DNA from: Pyxicephalus adspersus
Taxonomy: Eukaryota; Chordata; Amphibia; Anura; Pyxicephalidae
Assembly: GCF_032062135.1 (NCBI RefSeq)
Contig: NC_092858.1
Location: 128,884,644 to 128,948,643, forward strand
DNA length: 64,000 nucleotides
Reading direction: 5' to 3'
Below, piece after piece: positions 1 through 13,045 of the stretch. Each line of letters starts with the position of its first letter. Position 1 is the stretch's first letter. The notes under the pieces are model-generated. The model was not told the DNA's origin, did no database searches, and worked only from the letters and a program-made list of their open reading frames with translations. Both the position numbers and the translations under genes were made by a program.

Positions 1-140
1 TGTGCCGAACGTTCATTTCCAAAGACAATCCTCGTTCGTCGGCATGGTTGGTCACTTTTTTTTAGAATGATTTTTGACCAATTGGTTGTTTGTCGGTCGT
101 TCATTTCCAACGATATTTATTGGACGTGTGTACGCAACTT
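1..140. mobile_element. Truncated end of a GTACACAC-type MITE
   Basis: The window opens inside a short non-autonomous DNA element. It has paired 'cgttcatttccaa' motifs (about 8-20 and 99-111) and ends in 'gtgtgtacgcaac' near 127-139, the same terminus as the complete copy at 37939-38276. A second 'gtgtgtacgcaac' follows at about 148-160, so the end is locally duplicated. The left part lies outside the window. The family is inferred from the shared terminus only. Confidence 0.5.
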
Positions 141-237
141 TGTATGTGTGTGTACGCAACAAAAACCAAATCAAAAAACACAATTAAAACATGGAAAAAT
201 ATAGAGGTTCCTTTACGCCTCTGCATGAAACGAGGCA

Positions 238-552
238 TCATTTGTCAAGGTAGCCCACACATTTTTGAATAGACTGCCTCAATGCCCTAGAAACTGAACC
301 TGCATGGTTTTTGAGGCACATTTCAGTACAGGTGCATTGAGGTATAATATACTGTAAATTAGGGCACCATTCAGAAAAAAATGGCTGCATACTGCAATCA
401 ATGGATACCTGGTTCCAGATACCTTGAGACTCCATGACTTGACAGGCCAGAGCTATTTTGGTGCCACAAGTAGGACCTACACAATACACTGGTGTTTTTA
501 AGTTCTGGCTGACCAGTAAATATATCTGATTAAGCAGAACGATATGGACTGG
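238..552 (-). other. Unidentified cysteine-rich open frame
   Basis: Read stop to stop on the minus strand, this is an open frame of about 104 codons. It has at least nine cysteines and a spacing (C..GxW......C) that loosely recalls sushi or hormone-receptor modules. A possible splice acceptor (a T-rich tract ending 'gaccag') lies at its upstream edge. There is no start codon context and no convincing homology from memory. The frame could be a decayed exon, part of an unrecognised transposon, or chance. No function is proposed. Confidence 0.12.
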
Positions 553-726
553 TCAAATGAAAATGATACATTTACAACTTAGAAGAAACAGCCTTCTTTT
601 GCTCTTTAATGATAAATATATTTTTATGTAAATTGTCCAAATAGTTTAAAAATAATTTTTTGAGATAAGTAAAGGCAGCAAATTCCAGTGAGTTCCTAGT
701 CGGATGTTCAATAGTAGCTTGGCTAA

Positions 727-969
727 AGCACCACTGCATTCCCAATGATAGGCAAACAAGTGTGTTCAGAAATTAATTTCCAATTTGTTATCAAGACTGC
801 CACACATTTAGTAGATAAGGCACCCTTCTACAGAGGACTTAATTCTGCAAAAATCATAAACCTTGAAGCCTTTCCAGAAGACAATAATGTGGAAGTTCTA
901 GCAAACTCTGTCTTATTGGACTTTTACGAAGCTGGCTTAATTAGACAGACTGTTAATTTTAATTAAGTG
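727..969 (+). other. Unidentified open frame, about 79 codons
   Basis: An open plus-strand frame runs from just after a stop at 724-726, with the first ATG at 745. It has a balanced, protein-like composition with few low-complexity runs and ends at a TAA. I do not recognise the product and see no clear splice acceptor or promoter. It may be a fragment of an old coding sequence or chance. Confidence 0.12.
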
Positions 970-1433
970 CAAATATTTAAGAAAAGTATAAATTTGTTTA
1001 AATAGCATTTAAAATAAAATTCTCTTTAGAAAATAATCCAAGTGTCAAGTTAGTTGCTTATATTGGTGACATGCATGAAATATATCTGGACACTAATTTG
1101 CATTATCTTTTTAGGTTATTTGCTGTAAAAATATTGTAGAGTAGGGGATAGCAAGATAGCAAAATTATACTTTGCTATTCATTTTATAATCTTATGCTAA
1201 CTATTTCTGGAGCTCTCTTGCCACAGCAGTGAAGGCCATCATGTTGGCTGCTTAGTACCATTCTTTGAAGACAGGCTATCTAATTTTCTTGGTTCTATCT
1301 GTAATTTGGTAGTCTCTGTGACCCCAAGGGAAAGGTTACAAGTAGGTCTTGCTTTAAAAATTGGGTGTCAGGCAGGGCTTTAATGCAGAAAGAGACAGGT
1401 GATGCTTCTTCTTTAAAAATTATTCTTACCTGA

Positions 1434-1535
1434 TTAAGACCCATCTGGTAAAATGTGTTGATTACCAGGATAACCAGTGCATCTTCCTTCTCCTGGTAGG
1501 ATGGGACCAGGAAATGCTCCTGGTCCCAGGACTGA
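1434..1535 (-). other. Possible minus-strand exon, 102 bp
   Basis: On the minus strand a good donor (AATCAG|gtaaga) follows 34 open codons, preceded by a weak acceptor (tttattcag). Both ends are in phase 0. The conceptual peptide begins SWDQEHFLVP and matches nothing I recognise. The interval overlaps an inverted repeat, which weakens the case. Confidence 0.13.
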
Positions 1536-1821
1536 ATAAACTAGTACCCCCTGGGTTTCACATTCCACATTCAAGAAAGAAGTAATAAAGATAATTTAAA
1601 ATACAAACCAAGACAACTAAAATACCACATTTTATAGAAAGTTCACACAGAATAATAGCTAATCAATATAAACTTATTAAAAATTGAACATTTTAAACCA
1701 ACCTGTTAAGAAGAGGAAACAAAGACACAGCCAGATAAACACATGGATACCATTTCAGAGGTTTAATTTCTACATCCATTAAAATCTGTAAAACCAAAGT
1801 TACAGTTATCAGACATAGCCA

Positions 1822-2645
1822 ATATATTGACAAAATGTTCACGGAAAATAATAAAAGAATACAAGCAAAACTTCCTGATGGCCACATACAAAACAAAGTT
1901 TGGACAGATTTTTTTTTACATTTTTTACAGTATAACACACCTTAACAATCGGGGTATTTTAGCCTTAAAGAGATAAGATTTAAAGCCTTGGATTGCTTCT
2001 TTACCAATCATCGTCACTGCAAATATTGCCTATAATAAACAACTTAAACAGTGAGCAAACACTCTGCTCTATTATGCACCTTGAGACCCAGTTACTCAGC
2101 CATTGTATACCTTATAGAGAAGCTGAGGACAGGCTGTCAGTCACAGCCCAAACTTCAGAGGCATCTCAGTCCTGTGACAGTCACATGCTGAAGGTCTCCA
2201 CACCTGAAAAAGAACCCTCCTACTCTGCAGTGAGGAGCTGAAAGCATGGTGGACCACGTTGGACCAGTGTCACATGGTCAAGCATTTACTCATTTGTATT
2301 TGGGGCATTTAGATTAGGATTTAACTTGTTGCAGCAAGTAGCTGGGTGGGGAGAAAGTAGCTATGCCGCTTTACGCATTGTGCTTTGAAATCCTTTTTGC
2401 TTGGGCCAAAATACTTATTATGTCTGGTACCATGTGAGACTTTTTCATCATTTAGTCATACCCCATACTCTTGGATACCCAAGAGTTTTCTACGTCACTC
2501 AGCATGCAGACATTAATTTTTTTCAGACAAAGTTATAATGAAAAAGTGCTTCTTGCAAAATCTGTAAAACAAAGATGTCTATTAACTGCCCACTAGAGTA
2601 TTCTGGTCAGTTTGGTCACCTAAATCTCATTGATGTAGAAAATTT
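1822..2645. repeat. Tandem duplication, copy 1 (824 bp)
   Basis: This segment recurs head to tail at 2646-3942 with only scattered substitutions. Relative to copy 2 it lacks one 454-bp block: its 'tctccacacctg' at 2195-2206 joins the two edges of copy 2's extra block, which are both 'CA'. That is a microhomology-type deletion. It also differs by a 24-bp indel near 2430. No coding function is recognised. Confidence 0.9.
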
Positions 2646-3942
2646 ATATATTGACAAAATGTTCACGGAAAATAATAAAAGAATACAAGCAAAACTTCCT
2701 GATGGCCACATACAAAACAAAGTTTGGACAGATTTTTTTTACATTTTTTACAGTATAACACACCTTAACAATCGGGGTATTTTAGCCCCAAAGAGATAAA
2801 ATTTAAAGCCTTGGATTGCTTCTTTACCAATCATCATCACTGCCAAATATTGCCTATAATAAACAACTTAAACAGTGAGCAAACACTCTGCTCTATTCTG
2901 CACCTTGAGACCCAGTTACTCAGCCATTGTATACCTTATAGAGAAGCTGAGGACAGGCTGTCAGTCACAGCCCGATCTTCAGAGGCATCTCAGTCCTGTG
3001 ACAGTCACATGCTGAAGGTCTCCACATACAGTGTTACTAAAGGGATTGGCTAGAGTTGAAGAGAGCTTAGCTCATTATTTTCCACAAAATATCACAATCA
3101 ATGGAGGCATTATTTGGATTCCATAGACTGCATACAATATTTATGGGAAAGGAAGAATATGTTAGAAAGAGATGATTAAGTTGATTACGGGATGACATTT
3201 TGGATAGTTTTCACATATCACAGATTGGAAAAGTTCACTTTAAAGCTTCACTTCACTTCAAGAGCCCCTAAAGCTTTCTTTTTGTCTTTCTCTACCATCA
3301 CCTGTCCCTCTCCAGCACTGGTTTCTTTAGTTGAAGCTAGTAATCCAGTGCTGCATTCTGGTCCTTCTGCTGACCAGTCATCTGCCATCTTTGTGACATC
3401 ATCATGCTACTGCTGGAATCCTCATGACCGTTGATGGAAAGCCAATAGGAAGTGTCCACGCTAAAATGCTGAGAAATGGACACCTGAAAAAGAACCCTCC
3501 TACTCTGCAGTGAGGAGCTGAAAGCACGTTGGACCCAAAGTGTCACATGGTCATGCATTTACTTGTATGTATTTGGGGCATTTAGATTAGGATTTAACTT
3601 GTTGCAGCAAGTAGCTGGGTGGGGAGAAAGTAGCTATACCGCTTTACGCATTGTGCTTTGAAATCCTTTTTGCTTGGGCCAAAATACTTATTATGTCTGG
3701 TACCAGAAAACTCCTGATATCCAGGAACATAAGAGACTTTTTCATCATTTAGTCATACCCCATACTTTTGGATACCCAAGAGTTTTCTACATCACTCAGC
3801 ATGCAGACATTAATTTTTTTCAGACAAAGTTATAATAAAAAAGTGCCTCTTGCAAAATCTGTAAAACAAAGATGTCTATTAACTGCCCACTAGAGTATTC
3901 TGGTCAGTTTGGTCACCTAAATCTCATTGATGTAGAAAATTT
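2646..3942. repeat. Tandem duplication, copy 2 (1297 bp)
   Basis: Copy 2 of the local tandem duplication starts with the same 'atatattgac' as copy 1 and ends at the shared 'gtagaaaattt'. It keeps the 454-bp block (about 3027-3480) missing from copy 1, so it probably represents the older, full-length unit. It also holds an extra 24 bp near 3705-3730. Confidence 0.9.
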
Positions 3943-6900
3943 GTTTACCACTGATGAGACTCTAAAAGAGGAACATTGCAAGGCTCAGATTTTCCGTGCA
4001 GAATCACACTGTGCAAAAATATTTGCCTCTAGTGTTTAGAAATCAACAGGATGGTAGCAGTGTGGGTGGGTTAGATAAAATGGCAAAATTTTATAGAACA
4101 AGTTTTACTAAAGGCATTCCAAGGTTGTAATGAAAGAAGGATGTTGGTACACATATGAGTAAAGTTTGGGAAATTCTTTTATAGTATATATATAACAAGA
4201 AGCCATGAAGTGTATGTAATTCTTAACTTGTAGACGAGAATAGGATACAGGAGTTGCCATGCTGCATTGTAAGTTTTAAATTTGGGGAACAAGGCTCAGG
4301 TCTCCAGACACCGGCCAAAAGATGGCTGACTACAAGCTATCACACATGTCCTTTTTACATGTACTTGACAGACGTTGTGGTGTGCAATAGTTTACCACTG
4401 ACTACCTTAGTTTCCAGGAGGTCCTGTGGCAGGCAAAAAGGGTTTGTGGTCACTTTTAAGCAATCATATCTGGCCAAAGTTCTGTTGACAGAAATTCTGC
4501 AGAAAACAAGCTGTCTGCATACCACATTATTTGTGACATTCCCACAAAATGGAACACAAACTTGTCCATGCTGTAAAGGCTATATGAGTACCTGAGTTAA
4601 TATTCTGATCAGATTCTGATCAAATTTTGGATAAGGGAACAGATACTGGACTATGAGAAAAATTAAACAGTCTGGAAATAAAAGAATTGGATGGAAAAGT
4701 TTAAGTGGACTTGGAGCAATTAAAAGTTGCACACGATGTGCAGCTGGATAGTGGTAGCCTTGTTTACAACCAATTCAAAGACCTGTTGAAGGGGGACTTT
4801 TTTGACCTCCAAAACAAATTTGTCATTAACCTTATATAAAGGATAACTGTTTTTGGACATGGTATTGGTTTTCATGGGATAGTGCTTCATTTTCCAGACT
4901 GTCCGGTTAGGACATGAGGATAGGCTCTGCAGAACTGGGCTTCTTCTCACCCCATCAATGGCTGCTAATTTAGGGTGCATGTGTCAAAGAAAATGGTGAG
5001 CTGGGATAAAATGTGGATTAGCAATACAATGATTATGGTGTTCCTCCTGGGGTGGTATCATAGAGCAGGATCTGAAGAAAGAGCAGCAGGAGCAAAAGGA
5101 TTTACTGCTGCCTTTGCCTATTAATAAATGATTCCACCATCAGCCCCCCAAAACAAATCTATTTTTGAATGACTGGGTGTGGGTAAGAAGCCCTATCCTT
5201 TAAGATTTGGTCCCTCAACATTAGCCCAGTATAATACACGAAATGTCGGGTGCATGCTGACTACTCACCTTTTCCTGGCCACCCGTCCTGCATGCCTGGA
5301 AAAGGGTCTGGTTGGAAATTTAAGGCAGACCCAACACAATTTTTCTTTTTTTTCTTAAAGGATACTCTTGAAATTGTAAAACATACAGGCATGGACCCCC
5401 TATTAATACTTCCTAATAATAAAGACCCTTATACAAACATAAAGCCTGGGTGACCAGGAAAAGAGAGCAGCGAGTACATTCCTATACTATACCACGCCTT
5501 CCATCAGCATTGGTGGAGATGGCCTCTGCCAAACATTAGGTTCCTCCCCATAATGAATAGGGGGATCATATGGGGGGGTTATTTATGTACTCAGAAGTAA
5601 CTGTGTTCAAAGATGTGTTCAGCAATGTAATCCATTGTCAGTCACAACAACCTGATCAACAGCAATGCTAACCCATAGCATTTCTAATGCTAAATGACGG
5701 ATTCAACTGAATGCAGGAATATCACAGTGATTTATTTATTTATCTATTTAAAAAAGTGTAGGTTGAAAAAAACACACCACATACAGCTTTAGGTTATTCT
5801 CCAAAAACATTTATTTTAACATTACTAACATGTCTAATTTCAATGTTGCTCTCCAAGCTTAATGAAAACATCCTCTCCCCACCAAATGTTTTTAAAATTT
5901 TTGTCCCCCATGTCAGTTCCCAGCCCGTGATATCACTCACCCACATATGTGACAATACATGGTCTGGCATTTGGCACTAACACAGTAAAGCAGTTAAAAT
6001 GCATATGTTTTAACTTCACTACATTTTGGGTCACAGGAACAAAAAATAAACTGAACATTTTCTATGACACTGATGAGGTTGTCTTTCATCTCACTCTGTT
6101 CTATCATCTTGATTGGCTCACAGTGCAGTTTTTCTGGCAGAGTTTTAATGTACATGGAATTAATGACCTTTTTAGCATGCCAAATTCAGGTTGAGTTTAA
6201 AATATGTTTCCTTTTTTCACTAAATTCATAATTGCATTAGTTCCTGTTTTTATATGTGTTCAGCCCTTGATTTAATTGGTCCTTTTCCATGCCTTCATTT
6301 TAACTATATCCCTTTGTACCTTAGATTAATAAGCTTCAGCCTACATTGATCCATTTCCAGTTGAGAAAGGAATCAGCTGTTTTTGTATTGCTTTAAATGT
6401 ATACCGGTTTTCTTGACCTTATGTGATCCAACCTACTGTTATTTGTACTATTCATTTTGCATTTGTTTGAGAATAACATATTTTTGCACTGCGAGTCAAG
6501 CACAGCCTTACAATAAATCAAACCTTTTCTGCGACATTAAAGAAATCCCAGTCTCACAATTAGGCAATCTTTTACCAATATATATGTGTTTTAAGCAGGG
6601 CAAGGCAATAATAAAATGTGTGTGCATAGAATATTCGAATTTTCTGATTTTTCATTGGAAATCACTGCATGTATTACTGTGTGAATCAAATCATAATTTC
6701 ACCAAACAAGCATCACATCAGACCAGTTATTGTTCATGGAGTTAAAAGTAGTGATTAGCAATAAACAAGTTTGAAAGGGGGGGACACTTGCTGTAGCTCA
6801 GCAGATGCTTCATTCTCAGACTCTTGTCTGCTCCCCTGCAGCTGTATATTGTACGCATTTAACAGCCCATACAGCAGACTGCATGCAGAATGCCAATCTC

Positions 6901-8584
6901 TTGCTAGTGTCCTAACCAACACATTTCATCTCATTTCTGCCTGCTATTCATTTCTGTTTAATTGTCAGGCCAAGGTACTTTTAATAGCTATATGCTGGCA
7001 AAGCCAAAGAACGTTAACCACGGATGTAGCTCCATCAAACAAAAGCCACAAGATTTAAAGTCCCTGATTACTAGAGGGTGAAAATAACACAGGACTGGAA
7101 ATGGGTTGCAGAAAGGAAAATATGTGCAGTGACAACTTCCCTAATCTAAAGTTTATTTTCATCCGGAGATGCTTTACATGCTGGCCGTGAGATTAAAGAG
7201 GTCTGGGGCCTTTTTTATTTAGCATGTTTTTTTATACCTATGGCGTTTTCTCACCCCAGAGTGAACTTGGACTGAAGTAGTTAAATGTGAAGAGATGCTA
7301 CAGTGTGTATCTGTAATCTGTAGACAACACACTTCTTTTTTAAGGGTTTGAGTACCTTTAAGCATGGATGGTTTTAAACAAAGAGGGGCCTTGGGCAAAC
7401 ATAAAGTGGAGTCCAAAATGAACAGTATTCCAGCTCTAAAAAATGTACAGTAATCTGTTGATGGTGTTCCCTGGACTATTGCACAGTTCTACCCAATACC
7501 CCCCCCTCCATCCATGCATTTCTTGCTGTAGGTGCTGCAAAAATTTTAGTACTTGTGGGTATGGTGGTGCTGCATGACCTGCTTCCCCATGACTGAGCAG
7601 CAAGTTGTCAAGTCTTGGCTATAACACTGGGTTTAGGGGTTTGTAATCAAAGTGCATCTCTAGGAAACACTTTTTGGTTTAGCTTTGGAAACCCTGGAGA
7701 AGGGTTAGCCCCTCTGTCATGTTGTCAAAAAGCCATCTTTTATAGAATACATTCACATTTGTGCATACAAAAATTGTTAATTATCTGTTTAAAAGTGAAC
7801 TACCATTGACAATATAAAGTCTGTAGACAATGTAACGAAGCGTGTAAAGCATGTAAAGTACATACAGAGCTGATTTTACTTGTCTGCCAGCACTTCCACT
7901 CATGGGAAAATAACATATTTTCCATATAATCACAATAAAAACATTTATTTGTGAGTTCATTTTGGGTAAAACATAAAACATGATTACTACAGGCAAAGGA
8001 GGTGTTTTATTAATTATTTAACATAACGTAGTTCTTTTTCCATCAATGAATACCAAATAAGAAAGGGGTCATTTATAAACTAAAGAATAACAATATCTTC
8101 ATCTACTTCTGAAGTTAGGAAGTTCAACTTTGGTATGATTCTATGTTAAAAAAGAATGTTTGGACTCCATATAAAGAAACATTATTTCTTGTGGACCCCC
8201 TGCACAATCCATCTGCAGAATACTTTGATCTGCAGATGAATGAAATAGTTCTGGTGTCACTTAATGCTGCATAATCAGGAAAAAAGTATTAATTAGCTTT
8301 TTAACTCCCTAATAACTCTTTAATCTACTTTAATACCTTCTCCTTTTTAAAAATCCTCCAGTCCTCTGACATCATGAGTCCTTCCGCTTCGGTGGCAGTC
8401 AGTGGTCCTTATTCCAGGCCAGCGTGACATTCAAATAATAATGTGTGAGCACTAATTTGTCCAGATTTCTAGGTGAGGGTTTGGTTGCCCCATGTTATAT
8501 GCATTTTTATTGTACTGACATTAAAATTATTAGGACCTTTAACATCCTACATAACTAAAAATGTACCTACACTATTTTGGGCAA
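3943..8584. other. Unclassified AT-rich DNA
   Basis: No gene or clear transposon is seen in these 4.6 kb. There are short simple tracts, for example TTTA repeats near 5730-5750. Several 60-120-codon open frames look like chance: they have no recognisable motifs or start context. Confidence 0.5.
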
Positions 8585-9260
8585 TGCCGCACACAGGCGT
8601 GAACTAGTAGCAAAAAACAGACTGGAGTTTGCTAAAATGCCTTTTGTCAAACCACAATGCTTCTGGGAGATTATCTCTTGGACAGGTTTGGCAAATCTGG
8701 AGCTTTTTGTCAGGTCACACCGGCTCTATGTTTACAGCTAAGAAAAAGAAGCTTTTAAATAGCAGCATACCTACGTTAAAACATGAAGGAGGCTCAGTTA
8801 TGCTCTGAGAGTTGCTTTGCTGTGTCTAACATGGAGTGCCTTAAATTTGTGCAGGAAACAATAAAATCTCATAACTATTGATACATTCTGGAGTGAAACA
8901 TAGTGCCCATTTTAGTAGTGACAGGTCATGGATCCTTCAACAGAAAAAAACACCCAAAGCACCCAATAATGTTCAAAAACAACATACTAGATTATCATGA
9001 AGTGGCCTTGATTATATACAATATAGCGAAAGAATTAAAACATGCACTTCAAATCTGACACAGTTAGAGCAGTTTGCACAAGAGGAGAGATTCAAATACC
9101 TGTTGTCAGTTGTAGAAATTGCATTGAAAGCTACAGGAATCGTTTGATGGTCTACCTCTAAAAGGTTGTGCAACACAATATTAGGTTCCCATCAATTATG
9201 TTGTTTGTGTTTTTATTTATTTTATTTGCAATATTCTGTTGATTTAAAATTCTAGTTTGA
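8585..9260 (+). mobile_element. Degenerate Tc1-like transposase remnant
   Basis: Read with many frameshifts and stops, the plus strand gives the order of a Tc1-type transposase. There is an 'LEFAKMPFVKPQCFW' block near 8628-8675, followed by segments matching the usual PT.KHGGG.MLWGCF and DND PKHTS regions in degenerate form (about 8775-8960). The C-terminal 'LTQLEQFA.EE' and 'ESYRNRL' stretches lie near 9055-9150, and 'SKGCATKY'-like text around 9160-9180. Tc1 transposases are DD34E cut-and-paste enzymes. This copy is dead and I cannot place its terminal repeats. Confidence 0.7.
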
Positions 9261-10735
9261 GGGGTGCCAATTACGTTTTTCAGTGTCACGCTATTTCTAT
9301 TTCGGTGAGGGGTATCAAAAAAAATCTATCTATGCACATATACTGTATTAGCCATTTATGTATATAGCCCCAAATTGTTTCAGACTGCTTATGCATCTTG
9401 CTCATTATGGGAATCGAGTTCTATGCAAGCGGACAATGCTAACTGTCAAACCCTGCAATATTCTAAGCAAGCCACATTGCAGTAATAATCCAGACGCAGC
9501 TGTCAAGCTGTCTTTTCTGGAATGCATTCAAAAACAGACAATGATCATATATAGTTATTTGTAAATGAATTACCTTGGTCCTTTCCCTTCCTTGATCATA
9601 GGTTCCAGACCAAGTGATGACCTAGAAGGCAAGTTAAAGTAAGTTGAGTATATCTGAACAAAATCAATTCTAAAACAAATATTCTCTTTCATCAAGGAAG
9701 CAAAAATAAATGAATAAAAACAATAATGATTTGTACACAAAAAGTAACCTGAAAGCTGACTGTTACTAATCTGACTGATGATTATATTTTTACTTACTTA
9801 AAGGGAAATTGTACTTAAACAAACCAGCAACAAATGACCTACAAAATATTTTGAACATTTAAAAACATTGGTATTTACCTCTTATTGTTTCAGCTTTTCA
9901 TACTCTAAGGAATGTCCATTGATGACTTTTTGAGGTCAGCCAATGCCAATAACACATGCTGTCTCCAAGCTTTTAAGTTTGCATAGCAGTATCAAATAAC
10001 ATAGCACCTTGCAGTTGCTTTGTTTTTCTTTATCCAGAGAGCTCTATTAATTTGATACTGTTTCACAATAAATTGCGAGGTGTTTACCAAACTATAGCTT
10101 AGAATGAAAAGCTTGGTCTTTGTTGTGTTTTGAGTGGCTCATCTTTTCTACAGTTCTTTTTCTGTATTTTTTTTGCAAAAAATGTATATCACCTGTGGGT
10201 TTTTTTTTTACTGTTTACTGAATGTAGTAGTAGATTTGCAGCATTTCATGTACTTATGCCTTTTTTCTAAAACAGTTCTCTGTAAATGATACATAGAAGC
10301 TGTGACTATGACTGACATCAGCAGTGTACCTAGAAGCGAGAAGGCATATAATCAATTATCACATTAAAGGGGCACTGCAAGGTAAACAGATTATAGTGAT
10401 AGTTGACATTTGCTACAATAGATAATAGAATGACAGAGATTGAGAGCACATAATTATAGTATCCTGCAGTAGATAATAAAAAAGTAGATGACAGCTATCA
10501 GCTAGAGAAGAATACCCACTACTGCCATAGTTGCATTTAGCTCCTGTTAATCTGATATGATTGTGAATAAACTGGCTGCTGATGTGCTGGTTTTCAAAAG
10601 AAAATTATGGGCAAGTATATAGGGTAACATGGATACAGATTCTGCACACTGAAAAAAAAACACCTAACCAACACCATAGTAAATCTACATTGACACTGTG
10701 TGGACTAATTCTCATATTTTAAGGTAAAACTTTAC
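9261..10735. other. Unclassified AT-rich DNA
   Basis: Nothing is identified except the possible small exon at 9574-9621 and a 'ttaaaggggcactgcaagg' MITE-like end near 10364. The sequence is AT-rich with oligo-T runs at 10160-10215. Confidence 0.5.
9574..9621 (-). other. Possible minus-strand exon, 48 bp
   Basis: A pyrimidine-rich acceptor (acttgccttctag) and a donor (CCAAG|gtaatt) bracket 48 bp on the minus strand. Two of three frames are open (VITWSGTYDQGRERTK, or SSLGLEPMIKEGKGP with split end codons). The plus strand of the same interval also has acceptor- and donor-like signals, so orientation is ambiguous. I do not recognise the peptide. Confidence 0.15.
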
Positions 10736-10739
10736 TGAT

Positions 10740-11280
10740 TTTTCTTAAAAGCGGACCCATCACCAGATTTTTTACTTTATACAAATGGGTAGATAACCCT
10801 TTCATACAAAGCGAAAAATGTGTTTGTTTTTGTTCTTAATAACTTTTTTAAAAAAGAAGGGAAAGCCCCTCTCCTTCCATCTTTACCGCCATGGCGCTAA
10901 AGACTGAGCTGGAAGCCCAGAGCCTCCTGGGATTCCCACGTCACGTATCTTAGGAGACTTCGGGCTGCTCCTTCTGCACATGCCTGATCTCCAGCATGAG
11001 CAGAAAGTGCTTTTTTGCGCAATGTAGAAAAATGTGATCTCACACATTTTGTTTTGTTTTTTTTACAAGAGGAAACAATACTCAATTTTACGCCTGTGCA
11101 GTGCAAGATTTCGTAACATAAGCAGAAGCTGGAAGACAAAGGAAGAAGATGGCAGTGCCTGGCAGCTCCGGAACAAAGAAAGAATCCAGAACAACGCAGG
11201 ACCGCATTGACGCCAGCTGTGGAGAGATCAAGGGCTCTGTGGAAGTAAAGGTGTCATTTTTATTTTAATAAAAGTTTCAA
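10740..11280. mobile_element. Non-autonomous element, 'GAAGATGGC' family, copy 1
   Basis: It shares an ordered set of motifs with 12605-13045: 'agagcctcctggga', 'gctccttctgc.catgcc', 'cacgcctgtgcagtgc', 'gaagatggcagtgc' and 'ggaagtaaaggtg'. The left edge 'cttaaaagcggacc' and right edge 'caatttaag' suggest TTAA-associated ends, so a TTAA-targeting (piggyBac- or Kolobok-like) MITE is possible. There is no coding capacity. Confidence 0.5.
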
Positions 11281-12604
11281 TTTAAGAGCCATCCTATAAA
11301 CTGGGAAATGTTAATTAACTTTGCAAGCATCTTTACGTTCACTACATATATTACATGTTTAGTGCTTTAGTGCCATGCAGAAGAACAACAAGGCAGAGCT
11401 GTTTGGAGATCAATTTTAGTATAAAATATTCCCCTGAGGGTCCCCTGAGTATTCCTGTGCCCTCAGATTTCTTTTTTCAAGCCTACGTAATTATAATATT
11501 ATGTTGCTGTATATTATGCAAAAATGCAAATAGATAGATTCATTTTTGCAGAAATGATGAGCTACGTTTCTTCTGCAATAAAATGAACTTACTTGCCTGT
11601 TTGCAAACTTCTCTATAATGTACACTGAGCTGTGCATGTACATTTTGATATAATAGAAAATGAGATAGATGGCATTATTACTTTCACAAATAAATCTGTT
11701 CCCATAAACTGTGAAAAAGCCCTGAAAGAAACCCAGAGAAAATAGCGTTGTTATGTCTTGAACTTGGAAATCTGTACTAGCCTGTAACTGCAAACCGGAT
11801 TAAGATCAGTGTATGATAAAACCCAATATAATGGTATACAGCTTTGTTATTATCTCATCCTGTCACACTTCTGACTTTAATCTTGAATAAATGTTGTTTT
11901 TGTGATGTGAAGCTAATGATTAGATTTTCCTTAGTTAACAAAATAACTATCACCCCAAGAACAGCTGTTGACAGTTCTCTTTATGAATGGGGTAGCTTGC
12001 GTTGTGGTTACTCTTTGTGGTTTAGGTAATTTGTGGTTTGGTTTGTTATAATTTAAAATTATTTCCATACAAGTGAGTAATTATATAAATATTTTTCAAT
12101 GTAGAAAATGTATGTAAATCACTTGCAGCTAGCATTAAGATTAAAAGCAAGAGCAAATTCTGTGTATTGAGTCAAATGGCAGCAGATAAAAGATGGTTAT
12201 CCAATGCCTAGACTGTTCCCAGGCAACTTATTTTTACAGGTAATCATTAGGAGGAATTTTAAAGTATTTCCTGCATTTGTACAAGATCAGATCTAAGAGT
12301 TTTCTGAGAATACGCTATGCTGTTATTTAGATTCTGTATAATTATTTAAATTTTATATAACTAAACCTATATATTAAACTAAAATGCCATCCAGATTAGT
12401 GTTCACTTACTTTTTTTTTGCATTATTGAAAAACTTCCTAAGCAGAAATGTGAAGGGTTATGATGCCTTGCAAACATGTTGTGTTTTTACTTGGGAATAC
12501 TTCAAGTGCTGCACTAGATTAATGAAGGAAAATCATAATGGATTTGGTCAATTTTACTTATGTTTTTTGCTGTCGTATGTATATTGTATGTATATGATGG
12601 GTTT
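11281..12604. other. Unclassified AT-rich DNA
   Basis: I see no repeat family, gene or RNA in this block. Confidence 0.5.
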
Positions 12605-13045
12605 TTTGGGCCGGGGGTCAACACCCTTTTTTTTTTTTTTTAAAAAAAAGGGTGAAACCCCCCTCTTTCTGTCTTTATCACTGTGGCAGTCAAGACAGAA
12701 TGGAAGCGCAGAGCCTCCTGGGATATCCATGTGGCACATCCCAGGAGGCTTCTGGTTTGCTCCTTCTGCGCATGCCCAATCTCACGTTTTCCTTCAATGG
12801 GGAAAAAAACTGTAAATCTCACACAGGCTCGGCACTCTTTTATTCCCCATTTACAGCAGGCTATGTCACCAGTTCTCACGCCTGTGCAGTGCGAGATTGG
12901 TTGACGTAGGCAGAAGTCGCAAGACAAGAAAAAAGATGGCAGTGCTCGGCACTTCCTCCGGTGGCAGATAACTGGACGGCACTGGACCCGTTCCAGGAAA
13001 CCTATGGAGGATCTGCGGAAGTAAAGGTGAGTTTTTCTTTTTAGT
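12605..13045. mobile_element. Non-autonomous element, 'GAAGATGGC' family, copy 2
   Basis: It matches 10740-11280 motif for motif and is better preserved. It contains two foldbacks: 'caccctt(T)n(A)nagggtg' at about 12620-12655, and the 13-bp stem AGCCTCCTGGGAT / ATCCCAGGAGGCT at about 12712-12751. Overlapping open frames on both strands are by-products of this GC-richer, palindromic sequence. Confidence 0.55.

Larger units (their letters stand above)
141..1690. other. Unclassified AT-rich DNA
   Basis: I recognise no repeat family or gene in this block. It contains two unusually long open frames (238-552 minus, 727-966 plus) and a splice-like interval (1434-1535 minus), listed separately. An imperfect inverted repeat built on 'ggaccagga' lies at about 1502-1538. 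Confidence 0.5.

Noticed and set aside
6785..6860. tRNA-like 'tgtagctcagcagatg' text
   Set aside because: No B-box or foldable cloverleaf follows.
9622..9657. Plus-strand microexon between 'tcatag' and 'gtaagt' near 9601-9637
   Set aside because: The minus strand of the same interval has a better pyrimidine tract and open frames; the plus reading is too short to support.
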